A stretch of DNA of 43,905 nt from Micromonosporaceae bacterium KJ-029 (GTDB lineage Bacteria; Actinomycetota; Actinomycetes; Mycobacteriales; Micromonosporaceae), in contig BIFP01000023.1 in the NCBI GenBank assembly GCA_005402585.1, forward strand, positions 1-43,905, read 5' to 3'. The position numbers and the translations under genes are program-made. Below, one piece after another: positions 7,386-15,852 of the stretch. Within the stretch, counting starts at the first letter, position 1. Each line of letters starts with the position of its first letter. The notes under the pieces are model-generated. The model did no database searches, had not been told where the DNA came from, and saw nothing but the letters and a program-made list of their open reading frames with translations.

Positions 7386-8855
7386 CTACCCGCCGTCGCC
7401 GTCCGGTTGCTCGTCGGCGAGGGGTGCCGCCAGCCGACCGAGCGGCACCGGGGTGGCGATCGACCGGTCCGCGAAGGCTCTCAGGTCCGGTTCGGCGACG
7501 GCCCGTCCGGTATGCCGGGCGGTCAGGCAGGCGGTGGCGAATCCGCACACCCGGCCCTGGCACCAACCCATGCCGGGCCGCGCGAGCAGCTTGACGGTGC
7601 GGGCCTCGGTCGCTCCGAGGTCCACGACGGCCCGCCGGATGCTGCCCGCGTCCACCTCTTCGCACCGGCAGACCAGGGTCTCGTCGGAGCACCGCTCCAG
7701 CACGATGTCCGGGATCGGATAGACCTGGTGCATGGCGGACGCGAAGCCGCGCAGGGAACTCCGCCGTCGGCGCAGCGGCCGGCCGTCCGCGACGGCGTCG
7801 GCACCGAGCGACGCGGCCGCCGCGAGGCCGGCGATCCGGCCCTCGACCGTCGCCAGGTCGGCACCGCCGACACCGGTGGCCTCGCCGGCCGCCCAGACCC
7901 CGGCCACGCTGGTCGCCTGATCGTCGTCGACGGTCACCACCAGGCTCTTGTCGACGTCGAGGTGGGTCGCGCAACCGAGTTGGAGCGGTAGTTCCAGCTG
8001 CGGGGTGAATCCCCAGCCGACGGCGAGCACGTCGCAGTCGATCTGCCGCTCGGTGCCGGCCCGCACCCGTCCGTTCCGGTCCAGCCGGCCGACGAGCACA
8101 CCGGTCAGCCGGTCGGTGCCGAGGGCACCGAGCACGACGTGCCGGTGGTGGACGGCGACCCGGTGCCGCAGGAGCCGGCCGGCGTAGCCGGTCGCCTCGC
8201 CGAGTTTGCCGGTCGCGCCGAGCACCGCGCCCGGAAAGCGGGCGAAGCCGAGCGGACTGTTCGCCTCGATCACCGCAGCCACCCGGGCGCCGTGCCGGGC
8301 CAGGCCATCGGCCACCGGCAGCAGGAACGGCCCGGTGCCGGCGACGATCACCCGCTGGCCGGCCACGACGAGGTTCCCCTTGAGCAGCGCCTGTGCGCCA
8401 CCGGCGGTGATCACGCCGGGTAGGTCCCAGCCGGGGAACGGCAGTTGCCGGTCGTACGCGCCGGTGGCGAGGACGAGTCGCCGGGCGTGCACGGTGACCG
8501 GCGCGGATGTGCCGTGCTGCCGGGGTTCGGCGCCCAGCACGCAGTGCACCGCCCACTGGTCGCCGGCCGCCTGAACGGACCAGACGTGATGCCCGGCCAG
8601 CCGGAGCACCCGGCCGGTGCCGGCCAGTTCGGTGAGCCGGTCATCGGTCGAGGTGAACCAGTGCCAGCCGTGGTGCAGGGTGGCCGGCCGGAACGGGCCG
8701 GCACCGGGCGCCGGGGACCGCCAGAACTGCCCGCCGGGGCGTACGCCGGCGTCGACGACCGCCACCCGCACCCCCGCCTCGGCCGCGGCCAGGGCTGCCG
8801 CCAACCCGGCCGGTCCGGCACCGATGACCGCGAGGTCCACCAGATGCTCCGTCAT
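7386..8855 (-). CDS. D-hydroxyproline dehydrogenase, FAD/[2Fe-2S] alpha subunit (HcnB/opine oxidase A family)
   Basis: A 489-residue FAD-dependent oxidoreductase subunit. Residues 9-35 form the first Rossmann motif (IGAGPAG), residues about 168-195 a second nucleotide-binding fold (VAGTGPF), and 394-440 a BFD-type iron-sulfur domain with Cys396, Cys398, Cys432 and Cys437. Such proteins pair with a small ferredoxin-like subunit and a DAO-type FAD subunit, exactly the two genes upstream. The ATG overlaps the stop of the small subunit by 4 bp (ATGA), so the two are translationally coupled. With an epimerase and a DapA-like deaminase next door, the predicted reaction is oxidation of cis-4-hydroxy-D-proline to pyrroline-4-hydroxy-2-carboxylate. 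Opine or other amine oxidation is the alternative on sequence alone. Confidence 0.85.
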   Translation of the reverse strand: MTEHLVDLAVIGAGPAGLAAALAAAEAGVRVAVVDAGVRPGGQFWRSPAPGAGPFRPATLHHGWHWFTSTDDRLTELAGTGRVLRLAGHHVWSVQAAGDQWAVHCVLGAEPRQHGTSAPVTVHARRLVLATGAYDRQLPFPGWDLPGVITAGGAQALLKGNLVVAGQRVIVAGTGPFLLPVADGLARHGARVAAVIEANSPLGFARFPGAVLGATGKLGEATGYAGRLLRHRVAVHHRHVVLGALGTDRLTGVLVGRLDRNGRVRAGTERQIDCDVLAVGWGFTPQLELPLQLGCATHLDVDKSLVVTVDDDQATSVAGVWAAGEATGVGGADLATVEGRIAGLAAAASLGADAVADGRPLRRRRSSLRGFASAMHQVYPIPDIVLERCSDETLVCRCEEVDAGSIRRAVVDLGATEARTVKLLARPGMGWCQGRVCGFATACLTARHTGRAVAEPDLRAFADRSIATPVPLGRLAAPLADEQPDGDGG

Positions 8856-9121
8856 CTTCCCGGTCCCTTCTGGGTACGGACGTCGTCGCCGGGGTTGGCG
8901 GGCACGAGGCAGGCCCGTAGTGAGGGTTGCCCGTTGACGGTGACCAGGCAGTCGAAGCAGATGCCGATGCCGCAGAACAGGCCGCGGGGTCGCTGGCCGT
9001 GGCGGGTGGTCCGCCAGGACCGCACCCCGGCGGCGGTGAGCGCCGCGCCGATGGTCCAGCCGTCCCGGCAGGACAGCGGCGTGCCGTCGAACAGGATCTC
9101 GAACTCGCGGGGGCGGCTCAC
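8852..9121 (-). CDS. [2Fe-2S] ferredoxin-like small subunit of D-hydroxyproline dehydrogenase
   Basis: An 89-residue iron-sulfur protein with the plant-ferredoxin-like spacing C-x4-C-x2-C-x12-C (Cys50, Cys55, Cys58, Cys71, in LFCGIGICFDC and LRAC). It would carry electrons between the two flavoprotein subunits. The GTG start at 9121 overlaps the stop of the upstream DAO gene (GTGA), and its own stop overlaps the start of the alpha subunit. The three genes are thus read as one coupled unit in the order beta, gamma, alpha. The size and position are typical for heterotrimeric hydroxyproline or amine dehydrogenases. Confidence 0.85.
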   Translation of the reverse strand: MSRPREFEILFDGTPLSCRDGWTIGAALTAAGVRSWRTTRHGQRPRGLFCGIGICFDCLVTVNGQPSLRACLVPANPGDDVRTQKGPGR

Positions 9122-10314
9122 CGGGACACCTCCGGTCCGAAGCGGTCGGGGCGGAACGGGCGTAGGTCGATCTCGGGCGGCTCGCCGATCAGGCTCTGGG
9201 TGACGAGCCGCGCGGTGCCGAGGGACAGGCCGATGCCGGCTCCCTCGTGACCGCAGGCGTGGTGCAGCCCCGGTGCGCGCGGATCCGGGCCGATCACCGG
9301 CAGGTGGTCGGGGCAGTACGGCCGGAACCCGCGGTACGCGCGCAGCACCGCGACGTCGCGCAGGATCGGGAAGAGCCGGACCGCGCCGGCGGCGAGTTGG
9401 CGCAGGGCCGGCAGCGAGGTCGTCCGGTCGAACCCGACGCGCTCCCGGCTGGCGCCGATGAGCACCGTGCCGGCACCGGTCCCCTCGACCACCGTCGAGG
9501 TTTGCAGCGCGGCCGAGTCGCTGGCCACGTCCGCGACGTAGTCCGCGAGATACACCTTGTGCCGGATGATCGGCGGGAGCGGCTCGGTGACCAGGATGTA
9601 GCCGCGCCGGGGCGCGACCGGGACCCGGACGCCGGCCAGGGCGGCGACCTCGCCGGCCCAGGTGCCGGCGGCGTTGAGCACGGCACCCGCGGGGATGTCG
9701 CGCCGGTCGGTGCGTACGCCGGTCACCCGTTCGCCGTCGCAGAGGAAGCCGGTGACCGGCTCGTGGGTCAGTACGGTGGCGCCGGCCCGGCGGGCCAACC
9801 GGAGCAGGTGCGCGGCGGCGAGCATCGGCTGCACCTGCATGTCCTGGGGGTACTGGTAGCCGCCCGCGACGTCGTCGGTCAGGTGCGGCTCGAACTCCGG
9901 CAGCCGGTCCCCCGGTACGGCGAGTGCCTCGACCCCGAGTTCCCGCTGTTCTGCCGCGAGTCGCGCCAGGCCGTCCAGTTCCGCCTGGCCGGTGGCGACC
10001 ACGAGGCCACCCTTGGTTTCGAGTTCCACCGTCCGGCCGAACGTCGTGTCGTCCAGCGGCAGGTCGGCCAGGCTTCGCCACTGCCGGTTGGAGAGCAGTG
10101 CGAGGTCGAGTTCCGGGCCCGGCTCCTTGTCGGAGAGCAGGATGTTCCCCTCGCCCGCTCCGGTCGTACCGCCGGTGATCGGTCCGCTGTCGACGACGGT
10201 CACCGACAGGCCGGCTCGGGTGGCGTAGTAGGCGCAGGCGGCGCCTACTATTCCGGCGCCGACGACGACGAGGTCGGAGGTGGTGGTCCCGGTGCGATGG
10301 GGCCGGTCAGGCAT
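9118..10314 (-). CDS. DAO-family FAD oxidoreductase, beta (catalytic) subunit of D-hydroxyproline dehydrogenase
   Basis: A 398-residue flavoprotein of the D-amino-acid oxidase/sarcosine oxidase beta family. The N-terminal dinucleotide motif is VVVGAGIVGAACAYYATRAG (residues about 14-33). The C-terminal part has FRPYCPDHLPVIGP and the HACGHEGAGIGLS stretch typical of glycine/sarcosine/hydroxyproline oxidase subunits, which close the FAD site. It is the first gene of the three-gene unit and would hold the substrate amine. The start at 10314 (MPDRPHR) is chosen because the conserved FAD motif follows soon after; the frame extends upstream to 10647 without conserved sequence. No strong Shine-Dalgarno is seen. 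Confidence 0.85.
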   Translation of the reverse strand: MPDRPHRTGTTTSDLVVVGAGIVGAACAYYATRAGLSVTVVDSGPITGGTTGAGEGNILLSDKEPGPELDLALLSNRQWRSLADLPLDDTTFGRTVELETKGGLVVATGQAELDGLARLAAEQRELGVEALAVPGDRLPEFEPHLTDDVAGGYQYPQDMQVQPMLAAAHLLRLARRAGATVLTHEPVTGFLCDGERVTGVRTDRRDIPAGAVLNAAGTWAGEVAALAGVRVPVAPRRGYILVTEPLPPIIRHKVYLADYVADVASDSAALQTSTVVEGTGAGTVLIGASRERVGFDRTTSLPALRQLAAGAVRLFPILRDVAVLRAYRGFRPYCPDHLPVIGPDPRAPGLHHACGHEGAGIGLSLGTARLVTQSLIGEPPEIDLRPFRPDRFGPEVSR

Positions 10315-10548
10315 GACGCGACCGCCCGAGGGTCCGGTTCGCGGTGGCATCTGGCCGTGCCGGCGGCACGGGGGCGATGTCGGGCATGTACACCTCGGGG
10401 CGGCGATGCGGCTGGAAGCGTTTGCTTGCGCTGTTGTAGTGTGACATTGTACGCCCTCGCTCGCGGCGCCTGCCGCTGCGAAGGCGGCCGACGTCCACGT
10501 TGTTCGGCTCGACTGGGCCCATTGGGACCGGAGGAAAAGGAGCACTCG
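10315..10548. promoter_or_regulatory. Divergent promoter region of the hydroxyproline module
   Basis: This region separates the minus-strand dehydrogenase genes from the plus-strand deaminase-epimerase genes. At 10446-10451 the minus strand reads TACAAT, a good -10 box. The AT-richer stretch 10418-10452 has two TTGTA copies flanking a GTGTGACA sequence, a plausible site for the GntR regulator encoded at 13955. A strong ribosome site (GGAGGAAAAGGAG) precedes the plus-strand gene. Confidence 0.45.
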
Positions 10549-11445
10549 ATGCGCGCGCGATTGAAGCCATGGCACGGCGTGCTGGTGGCGACGACGGTGC
10601 CGTTCGACGACCGCCTGGCGGTCGACTTCGACCGGTACGCCGAGCACGTCGGATGGCTGGCAGCCGAGGGTTGCGACGGGGTGACTCCGAACGGTTCACT
10701 CGGGGAGTATCAGACCCTCACCGAGAAGGAGCGGAGCGCATTGGTCCGTGTCGCGGTCGACGCCGCCCCGGACGGCTTCACCGTGATGCCCGGCATCGCC
10801 GCGTACGGCGCGCTCGAGGCACGACGCTGGGCCGAGGACGCCGCGGAAGCCGGCTGCGCGGCGGTGATGCTGCTGCCGCCGAACGCCTACCGGGCCGACG
10901 AACGGGCCGTGCTCGAGCACTACCGGGAGGTCGCCAAGGTCGGCGTGCCGGTGGTGGCGTACAACAACCCGATCGACACCAAGGTCGACCTCAGCCCGGC
11001 CCTGCTCGCCCGCCTGCAGGGCGAGGGGCTCATCGTCGCCGTCAAGGAGTTCTCCGGCGACGTCCGCCGCAGTTACGAGATCGCCGAGGCGGCTCCCGAC
11101 CTGGACGTGCTCGCCGGCTCCGACGACGTCACGCTGGAACTGGCCATCGCCGGCGCGCCGGGTTGGGTCGCGGGCTACGTCAACGCCCTTCCGCGCGCCA
11201 GCGTGCAGCTGTTCAACGCCGCCGCCGACGGCGACCTGGCCACCGCCCTGCCGCTCTACCGGGCCCTGCACCCGCTGCTGCGCTGGGACTCGAAGACCGA
11301 GTTCGTGCAGGCGATCAAGCTCTCCATGGACATCGTCGGGCGTTACGGCGGGCCGTGCCGCCCGCCCCGGGTGCCGCTCACCGAAGCCCAGGCCCGCAGT
11401 GTCCGGGAGGCGACCGAGAAGGCGGTAGCGGCCGGGGGCCGATGA
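10549..11445 (+). CDS. DapA-superfamily aldolase/deaminase, probable pyrroline-4-hydroxy-2-carboxylate deaminase
   Basis: A 298-residue TIM-barrel enzyme of the dihydrodipicolinate synthase/N-acetylneuraminate lyase superfamily. The Schiff-base lysine is Lys166 in VAVKEFSGD and the partner tyrosine is Tyr138 in PVVAYNNP. The pyruvate carboxylate loop reads GVTPNGSLGEY (44-54). In hydroxyproline gene clusters this family converts pyrroline-4-hydroxy-2-carboxylate to 2-oxoglutarate semialdehyde and ammonia, and the neighbours (epimerase, dehydrogenase, semialdehyde dehydrogenase) support this over a biosynthetic DapA. The ATG at 10549 follows a strong GGAGGAAAAGGAG site. It is the first gene of the plus-strand operon. 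Confidence 0.87.
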   Translation: MRARLKPWHGVLVATTVPFDDRLAVDFDRYAEHVGWLAAEGCDGVTPNGSLGEYQTLTEKERSALVRVAVDAAPDGFTVMPGIAAYGALEARRWAEDAAEAGCAAVMLLPPNAYRADERAVLEHYREVAKVGVPVVAYNNPIDTKVDLSPALLARLQGEGLIVAVKEFSGDVRRSYEIAEAAPDLDVLAGSDDVTLELAIAGAPGWVAGYVNALPRASVQLFNAAADGDLATALPLYRALHPLLRWDSKTEFVQAIKLSMDIVGRYGGPCRPPRVPLTEAQARSVREATEKAVAAGGR

Positions 11446-11462
11446 CGAAAGGGCGGTAGGCA

Positions 11463-12473
11463 ATGCGCAGTAACCGGGTCTTCCACGCGGTCGACTCGCA
11501 CACCGAGGGCATGCCGACCCGGGTGATCACCGGTGGCATCGGTGTCATCCCCGGCGATTCGATGGCCGAACGCCGCCAGCATTTCATGGCGTACCTCGAC
11601 CACCTCCGCACCCTGCTGATGTGCGAGCCGCGCGGGCACGCCGCGATGAGCGGCGCGATCCTGCAGCCGCCGACCCGGGCGGACGCCGACTGGGGCGTGC
11701 TCTACATCGAGGTGAGCGGGTGCCTGCCGATGTGCGGGCACGGCACCATCGGCGTGGCCACGGTCCTCGTGGAGACCGGAATGGTGACCGTCACCGAGCC
11801 GGTGACGGTGATCCGGCTCGACACCCCCGCCGGGCTGGTGACGGCCGAGGTGGCGGTGCGCGACGGGCGCGCCGAGTCGGTGACGTTGCGCAACGTACCC
11901 GCCTTCGTTCAGGAGCTGGACGCGACGGTCGAGGTGGCCGGGCTGGGCTCGGTCACCCTCGACCTCGCCTTCGGCGGCAACTTCTACGCCATCCTCGGCC
12001 TCGACCAGTTGGACATCCCGTTCACGCCGGGCGACGGGCGCGTGCGGCAGCGCATGCTCGACGCCGGACTGGCCATCATGGACGCGGTGACCGAGCAGAT
12101 CAAGCCGGTCCATCCGGAGGATCCGAAGATCGCCGGCTGCCACCACGTCTACCTCGCGGCGCCGGGTTCGGACGCCCGGCACTCCCGGCACGCGATGGCG
12201 ATCCACCCGGGCTGGTTCGACCGGTCCCCCTGCGGCACCGGTACGTCGGCCCGGATGGCCCAGTTGCACGCCCGGGGCGAACTGGCGTTGCACACTGACT
12301 TCGTCAACGAATCGATCATCGGTAGCCGGTTCGTCGGCCGGCTGCTCGACCGCACCACCGTCGGCGACCGGCCGGCCGTGGTCCCGACGATCACCGGGCG
12401 GGCCTGGATCACCGGCACCGCCCAGTACCTCCTCGATCCGACCGACCCGTTTCCCACCGGTTTCCTGCTCTGA
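11463..12473 (+). CDS. 4-hydroxyproline 2-epimerase (proline racemase family)
   Basis: A 336-residue, cofactor-free epimerase. Both catalytic cysteines are present: Cys91 in PMCGHGTIG and Cys257 in DRSPCGTGTSA. This marks a true racemase/epimerase rather than the 3-hydroxyproline dehydratase branch, in which the first cysteine is replaced. Together with the divergent dehydrogenase and the deaminase, the most likely reaction is trans-4-hydroxy-L-proline to cis-4-hydroxy-D-proline, the first step of the pathway. The ATG lies 17 bp after the deaminase stop and has an AAAGGGCGG-like ribosome site. Free proline racemase activity is the alternative but fits the neighbours less well. Confidence 0.9.
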   Translation: MRSNRVFHAVDSHTEGMPTRVITGGIGVIPGDSMAERRQHFMAYLDHLRTLLMCEPRGHAAMSGAILQPPTRADADWGVLYIEVSGCLPMCGHGTIGVATVLVETGMVTVTEPVTVIRLDTPAGLVTAEVAVRDGRAESVTLRNVPAFVQELDATVEVAGLGSVTLDLAFGGNFYAILGLDQLDIPFTPGDGRVRQRMLDAGLAIMDAVTEQIKPVHPEDPKIAGCHHVYLAAPGSDARHSRHAMAIHPGWFDRSPCGTGTSARMAQLHARGELALHTDFVNESIIGSRFVGRLLDRTTVGDRPAVVPTITGRAWITGTAQYLLDPTDPFPTGFLL

Positions 12474-12490
12474 CCAGCGCTGGAGTCTCC

Positions 12491-13870
12491 ATGTCCGTCG
12501 TTCAGTCCGTCTCCCCCCAGAACCCGGACGATGTCGTCGTGTCGGTCCCGGCCGCGAGCGCCGGCGATGTCGGGAAGGCCGCCGAGGCCGCCCGCGCGGC
12601 GCAGTCCGGCTGGGCCGCGGCGCCGCCCGGCGAGCGGGCCGCCGCCCTGCACGCGGCGGGCGACGCGGTGGCCGCCGCCGCGGCCGAGCTGGCCGAGTTG
12701 ACCGTGCGCGAGGTGGGCAAACCGGTCACGGAGGCACGCGGCGAGGTGGCCCGGTCGGTGGCGCTGCTGCGGTACTACGCCCAGCAGGTGTACGACCCGA
12801 CCGGTGCGGTGCACGATCCGAGCGGCGGCCGGGGGCTGGCGTACACCCGGCGTCGCCCGCGTGGTGTCGCCGGTCTGGTCACCCCGTGGAACTTCCCACT
12901 GGCCATCCCGCTGTGGAAGGCCGCACCGGCACTGGCCTTCGGCAACGCCGTACTGCTCAAGCCGGCGCCGCAGGCGACGGCGTGCGCGTTGCGACTGGCC
13001 GAACTGGTCACGCCGCACCTGCCCGAGGGGCTGCTGACGGTGCTGCCCGGCGACGCCGAGGCGGGCCAGGCGGTCGTCGCCGCCGGTGACGTCATCTCCT
13101 TCACCGGCTCCGTCCCGGTGGGTGCCGCCGTCGGCTCGGCCGCCGTGGCCCGCGGCGTGCCGGTGCAGTGCGAGATGGGTGGCCACAGCCCGGCGGTGAT
13201 CCTGCCGGACGTCGATGTCGAGTCCGTCGCCCGGCAGGTCGCCTACGCGGCGTTCGGGTACGCGGGGCAGAAGTGCACCGCCACCAAGCGGATCATCGTG
13301 GTGGGTGACCCGACCGAGTTCACCGACGCGCTCGTCGCCACCACCGCGGCGCTTGCCTGCGGCGATCCCGCCGCACCGGGCACTGTGGTGGGGCCGGTGA
13401 TCGAGGAGGCGGCGCGGGCGCGGGTGCTCGACGCGGCGAACAGCGGCGTCGCCGCCGGTGGCCGGGTGCTCACCGGCGGCCGGGCGACCGGGGAGCCGGG
13501 CTGGTTCGTGGCCCCGACGGTGCTGACCGACCTGCCGGCGGACCACCTGCTCAACCGGGAGGAGGTGTTCGGGCCGATCTGCACGCTGAGCCGGGTCGAC
13601 ACCGTCGACGCCGCGCTGGAGGCCGCGAACGACGTCCGGTACGGGCTGTCCGCCTCGGTCTTCACCGCCGACCTGGACGCCGCGCTCCGGTTCGCCGACG
13701 GGCTCACGGCCGGGCAGATCAAGGTCAACGCGCCGACCGCGGGCGTCGACTTCTACCTGCCGTTCGGCGGCGAACGCGACTCCAGCTTCGGGGCGCGTGA
13801 GCAGGGCAAGGCGGCGCAGGAGTTCTACACCGCCCTGCACACCGTGAGCGTCGTTCCGGCCGGGAGTTGA
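12491..13870 (+). CDS. Aldehyde dehydrogenase, probable 2-oxoglutarate semialdehyde (2,5-dioxovalerate) dehydrogenase
   Basis: A 459-residue NAD(P)-dependent aldehyde dehydrogenase. Recognisable residues are Asn134 in TPWNF, Lys157 in LLKPAP, the general base Glu228 in CEMGGHSPAV and the nucleophile Cys262 in GYAGQKCTATKR. The C-terminal motif EEVFGPI is also present. It starts 17 bp after the epimerase with TGGAG as ribosome site and is the last enzyme of the pathway, giving 2-oxoglutarate for the citric acid cycle. Sequence alone does not fix the substrate; the assignment rests on gene order. Confidence 0.87.
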   Translation: MSVVQSVSPQNPDDVVVSVPAASAGDVGKAAEAARAAQSGWAAAPPGERAAALHAAGDAVAAAAAELAELTVREVGKPVTEARGEVARSVALLRYYAQQVYDPTGAVHDPSGGRGLAYTRRRPRGVAGLVTPWNFPLAIPLWKAAPALAFGNAVLLKPAPQATACALRLAELVTPHLPEGLLTVLPGDAEAGQAVVAAGDVISFTGSVPVGAAVGSAAVARGVPVQCEMGGHSPAVILPDVDVESVARQVAYAAFGYAGQKCTATKRIIVVGDPTEFTDALVATTAALACGDPAAPGTVVGPVIEEAARARVLDAANSGVAAGGRVLTGGRATGEPGWFVAPTVLTDLPADHLLNREEVFGPICTLSRVDTVDAALEAANDVRYGLSASVFTADLDAALRFADGLTAGQIKVNAPTAGVDFYLPFGGERDSSFGAREQGKAAQEFYTALHTVSVVPAGS

Positions 13871-13927
13871 CCTCGTGGCGCCGGGCGTTCGGCCGAGTGT
13901 CTTATGCCGGGTTCGACGGCTTCGCAT

Positions 13928-13959
13928 ATCATGCCCGCCTATAGAGAATGGGGCATGAT
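13928..13959. promoter_or_regulatory. Inverted repeat at the start of the GntR gene
   Basis: The 9-bp arms ATCATGCCC (13928-13936) and GGGCATGAT (13951-13959) are perfect inverted copies with a 14-nt spacer. The right arm overlaps the start codon of the GntR gene, so a protein bound here would block its transcription or translation. This could be an autoregulatory operator or an mRNA hairpin hiding the ribosome site. Confidence 0.45.
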
Positions 13960-14638
13960 GACTGAGTCGTTGGAGTTGCCGGCTCTGGGGGCGCGACTGA
14001 GCGTACGCGGACAGGTCGCACACGCCCTCCGGGCGGCGCTCGTGGCTGGCCAGATGCGCCCGGGCGAGGTCTATTCCGCGCCCACCCTGGCCGCCCAGTT
14101 CGGCGTCTCGGCCACCCCGGTCCGGGAGGCGATGCTCGACCTGGTCAAGGAGGGCCTGGTCGAGACGGTACGGAACAAGGGCTTCCGGGTCACCGAGCTG
14201 TCCGAACAGGAACTCGACAACCTCACCGAGATCCGGCAGTTGATCGAGGTGCCGACCACCGTCCGGGTGATCGACATCGCCACCGCCGCGGATCTGGCCC
14301 GGCTGCGGCCGATCGCCCAGCGGATCGTCGACGCGGCGCAGGACAAGGACCTGATCGCGTACATCGAGCACGATCGGCAGTTCCACCTGGAACTGCTCGC
14401 CCTGATGGGCAACAGCCATCTGGTCTCGCTGGTCGGTGAGCTGCGGGCGAAGTCACGGCTGTTCGGGCTCACCCGCCTCGCCGAGACCGGGAAGCTGGTG
14501 CCGTCCGCACAGGAACACATCGAGATGCTCGACCTCATCGAGGCGGGAGATCGACGTGGCCTGGAACAGTTGATGCGGGCCCACATCGGTCACGTACGGG
14601 GCCGTTGGGCGGGCCGGGCGGAACGACCCGAGGGATGA
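13955..14638 (+). CDS. GntR-family regulator (FCD domain) of the hydroxyproline module
   Basis: A 227-residue regulator. The winged helix-turn-helix (residues about 15-80) includes PTLAAQFGVSATPVREAMLD. The FCD effector domain follows (about 90-220) with metal-ligand candidates in EHDRQFH, the EHIEML histidine and the HIGH histidines near the end. Regulators of this type often respond to amino acids or organic acids. Its place behind the catabolic genes makes hydroxyproline or an intermediate the likely effector. Two ATG codons at 13955 and 13958 are both usable. The first lies in the right arm of an inverted repeat. The stop overlaps the start of the amidohydrolase (ATGA). Confidence 0.88.
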   Translation: MMTESLELPALGARLSVRGQVAHALRAALVAGQMRPGEVYSAPTLAAQFGVSATPVREAMLDLVKEGLVETVRNKGFRVTELSEQELDNLTEIRQLIEVPTTVRVIDIATAADLARLRPIAQRIVDAAQDKDLIAYIEHDRQFHLELLALMGNSHLVSLVGELRAKSRLFGLTRLAETGKLVPSAQEHIEMLDLIEAGDRRGLEQLMRAHIGHVRGRWAGRAERPEG

Positions 14639-15852
14639 GGGACGTGGATCGCGTGACCGAGTCGCACCGGCTCGCCATCGTCAACGCGGCGGTCTTCGAC
14701 GGCGTCTCCGCCGAGTTGACCGAGGGCCCGATCCAGATCGTCGACGGGACCGTCGTGGCGATCGGCGAGGCCGACCGATCGCCGGGTCGGGTGATCGATG
14801 CCCGGGGTGGCACGGTGATTCCCGGTCTCATCGACGCGCACTTCCACGCGTACGGGACCGAACTTGACCTGCTCGCGCTGGAATCCAGCCCGCTCAGCTA
14901 CCTCGCCCTGGCCGGAGCACAGCGGCTGGGCGCGGCCCTGCGCCGTGGGTTCACCACCGTCCGGGATGTCGCCGGCGGCGACCCGGGGCTGGCCAAGGCG
15001 ATCGCGCGTGGCCTGATTCCGGCTCCGCGCTACCTCTACACGGGGCCGGCCCTGTCCCAGACCGGCGGGCACGGTGACGCCCGTCCCGGTGACGCTGACC
15101 TGTGCGCCTGCGGGGCACACGCCGGCGAGGTCGTGGACGGCGTCGACGCTCTGCGCCGGGCGGTCCGCGACCGGTTCCGGCGGGGTGCCCATGCCATCAA
15201 GATCATGGCGTCCGGCGGGGTCATCTCGCTCACCGATCCGATCCGGGTGCCGCAGTACTCGCCGGAGGAGATCCGGGCGGTCTGCGACGAAGCCGTCCGT
15301 CGGGAGAGCTACGTCGCCGCCCACGCGTACTCCCCCGCCGCGATCGCCCACGCGGTCCGCAACGGGGTCCGTACGATCGAGCACGGCAACCTGCTCGACG
15401 AGCCCACCGCGCAGCTGATGGCCGCGCACTCCGCCTATCTGGTGCCCACCCTCGCGGCCTACGACGCCATGGAGCGCCGGGGCACGGACTTCGGGCTGAC
15501 CCGGATCGGGCGCGAGAAGAACCGTGAGGTGCTCGACGCGGGCCGGGAGGCGATCAAGATCGCGCGACGGGCCGGGGTACCGGTCGGCTTCGGCACCGAC
15601 CTGATGGGCCCGCTCGAGGACGAGCAGTTGACCGGGCTGAGGTTGCAGGTCGAGGTCGAGGGGGCCGTCGCCACGCTACGCTCGGCCACCTCCGTCAACG
15701 CCGAGATCATCGGCCGGCCGGATCTCGGCCGGGTCGCGGTCGGCGCGGCCGCCGACCTGGTGATCCTGGCCGGTGACCCGTTCGCCGATCCGACCGTGCT
15801 CTGGGCCGGGCCGGAGCGGCGGACGGTGATCCAGGGTGGTCAGCCGCTCTGA
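14635..15852 (+). CDS. Metal-dependent amidohydrolase (imidazolonepropionase/Xaa-Pro dipeptidase-like)
   Basis: A 405-residue amidohydrolase with a complete two-metal centre: His69 and His71 (HFH), a Lys189 suitable for carbamylation (AIKIMASGG), His230 (AAHAYS), His250 (EHGNLL) and Asp322 (FGTDL). The N-terminal beta strands (AIVNAAVFDG) and the GTVIPGLIDAH entry are typical. This branch contains enzymes that cleave Xaa-Pro and related dipeptides. The ATG start at 14635 overlaps the GntR stop by 4 bp, so the gene is coupled to the hydroxyproline operon. A role in cleaving hydroxyproline-containing dipeptides is therefore a reasonable inference, but a small cyclic amide is possible. It overlaps the convergent DUF916 gene by 13 bp. 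Confidence 0.82.
   Translation: MRDVDRVTESHRLAIVNAAVFDGVSAELTEGPIQIVDGTVVAIGEADRSPGRVIDARGGTVIPGLIDAHFHAYGTELDLLALESSPLSYLALAGAQRLGAALRRGFTTVRDVAGGDPGLAKAIARGLIPAPRYLYTGPALSQTGGHGDARPGDADLCACGAHAGEVVDGVDALRRAVRDRFRRGAHAIKIMASGGVISLTDPIRVPQYSPEEIRAVCDEAVRRESYVAAHAYSPAAIAHAVRNGVRTIEHGNLLDEPTAQLMAAHSAYLVPTLAAYDAMERRGTDFGLTRIGREKNREVLDAGREAIKIARRAGVPVGFGTDLMGPLEDEQLTGLRLQVEVEGAVATLRSATSVNAEIIGRPDLGRVAVGAAADLVILAGDPFADPTVLWAGPERRTVIQGGQPL

Noticed and set aside
6031..8556. A minus-strand frame of 841 codons spanning the P450 and the dehydrogenase alpha subunit
   Set aside because: It is a shadow frame of two well-supported genes and has no recognisable motif.
10549..11445. Biosynthetic dihydrodipicolinate synthase (dapA)
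   Set aside because: The family fits, but the gene is in an operon with hydroxyproline epimerase and semialdehyde dehydrogenase, so a catabolic deaminase is far more likely.
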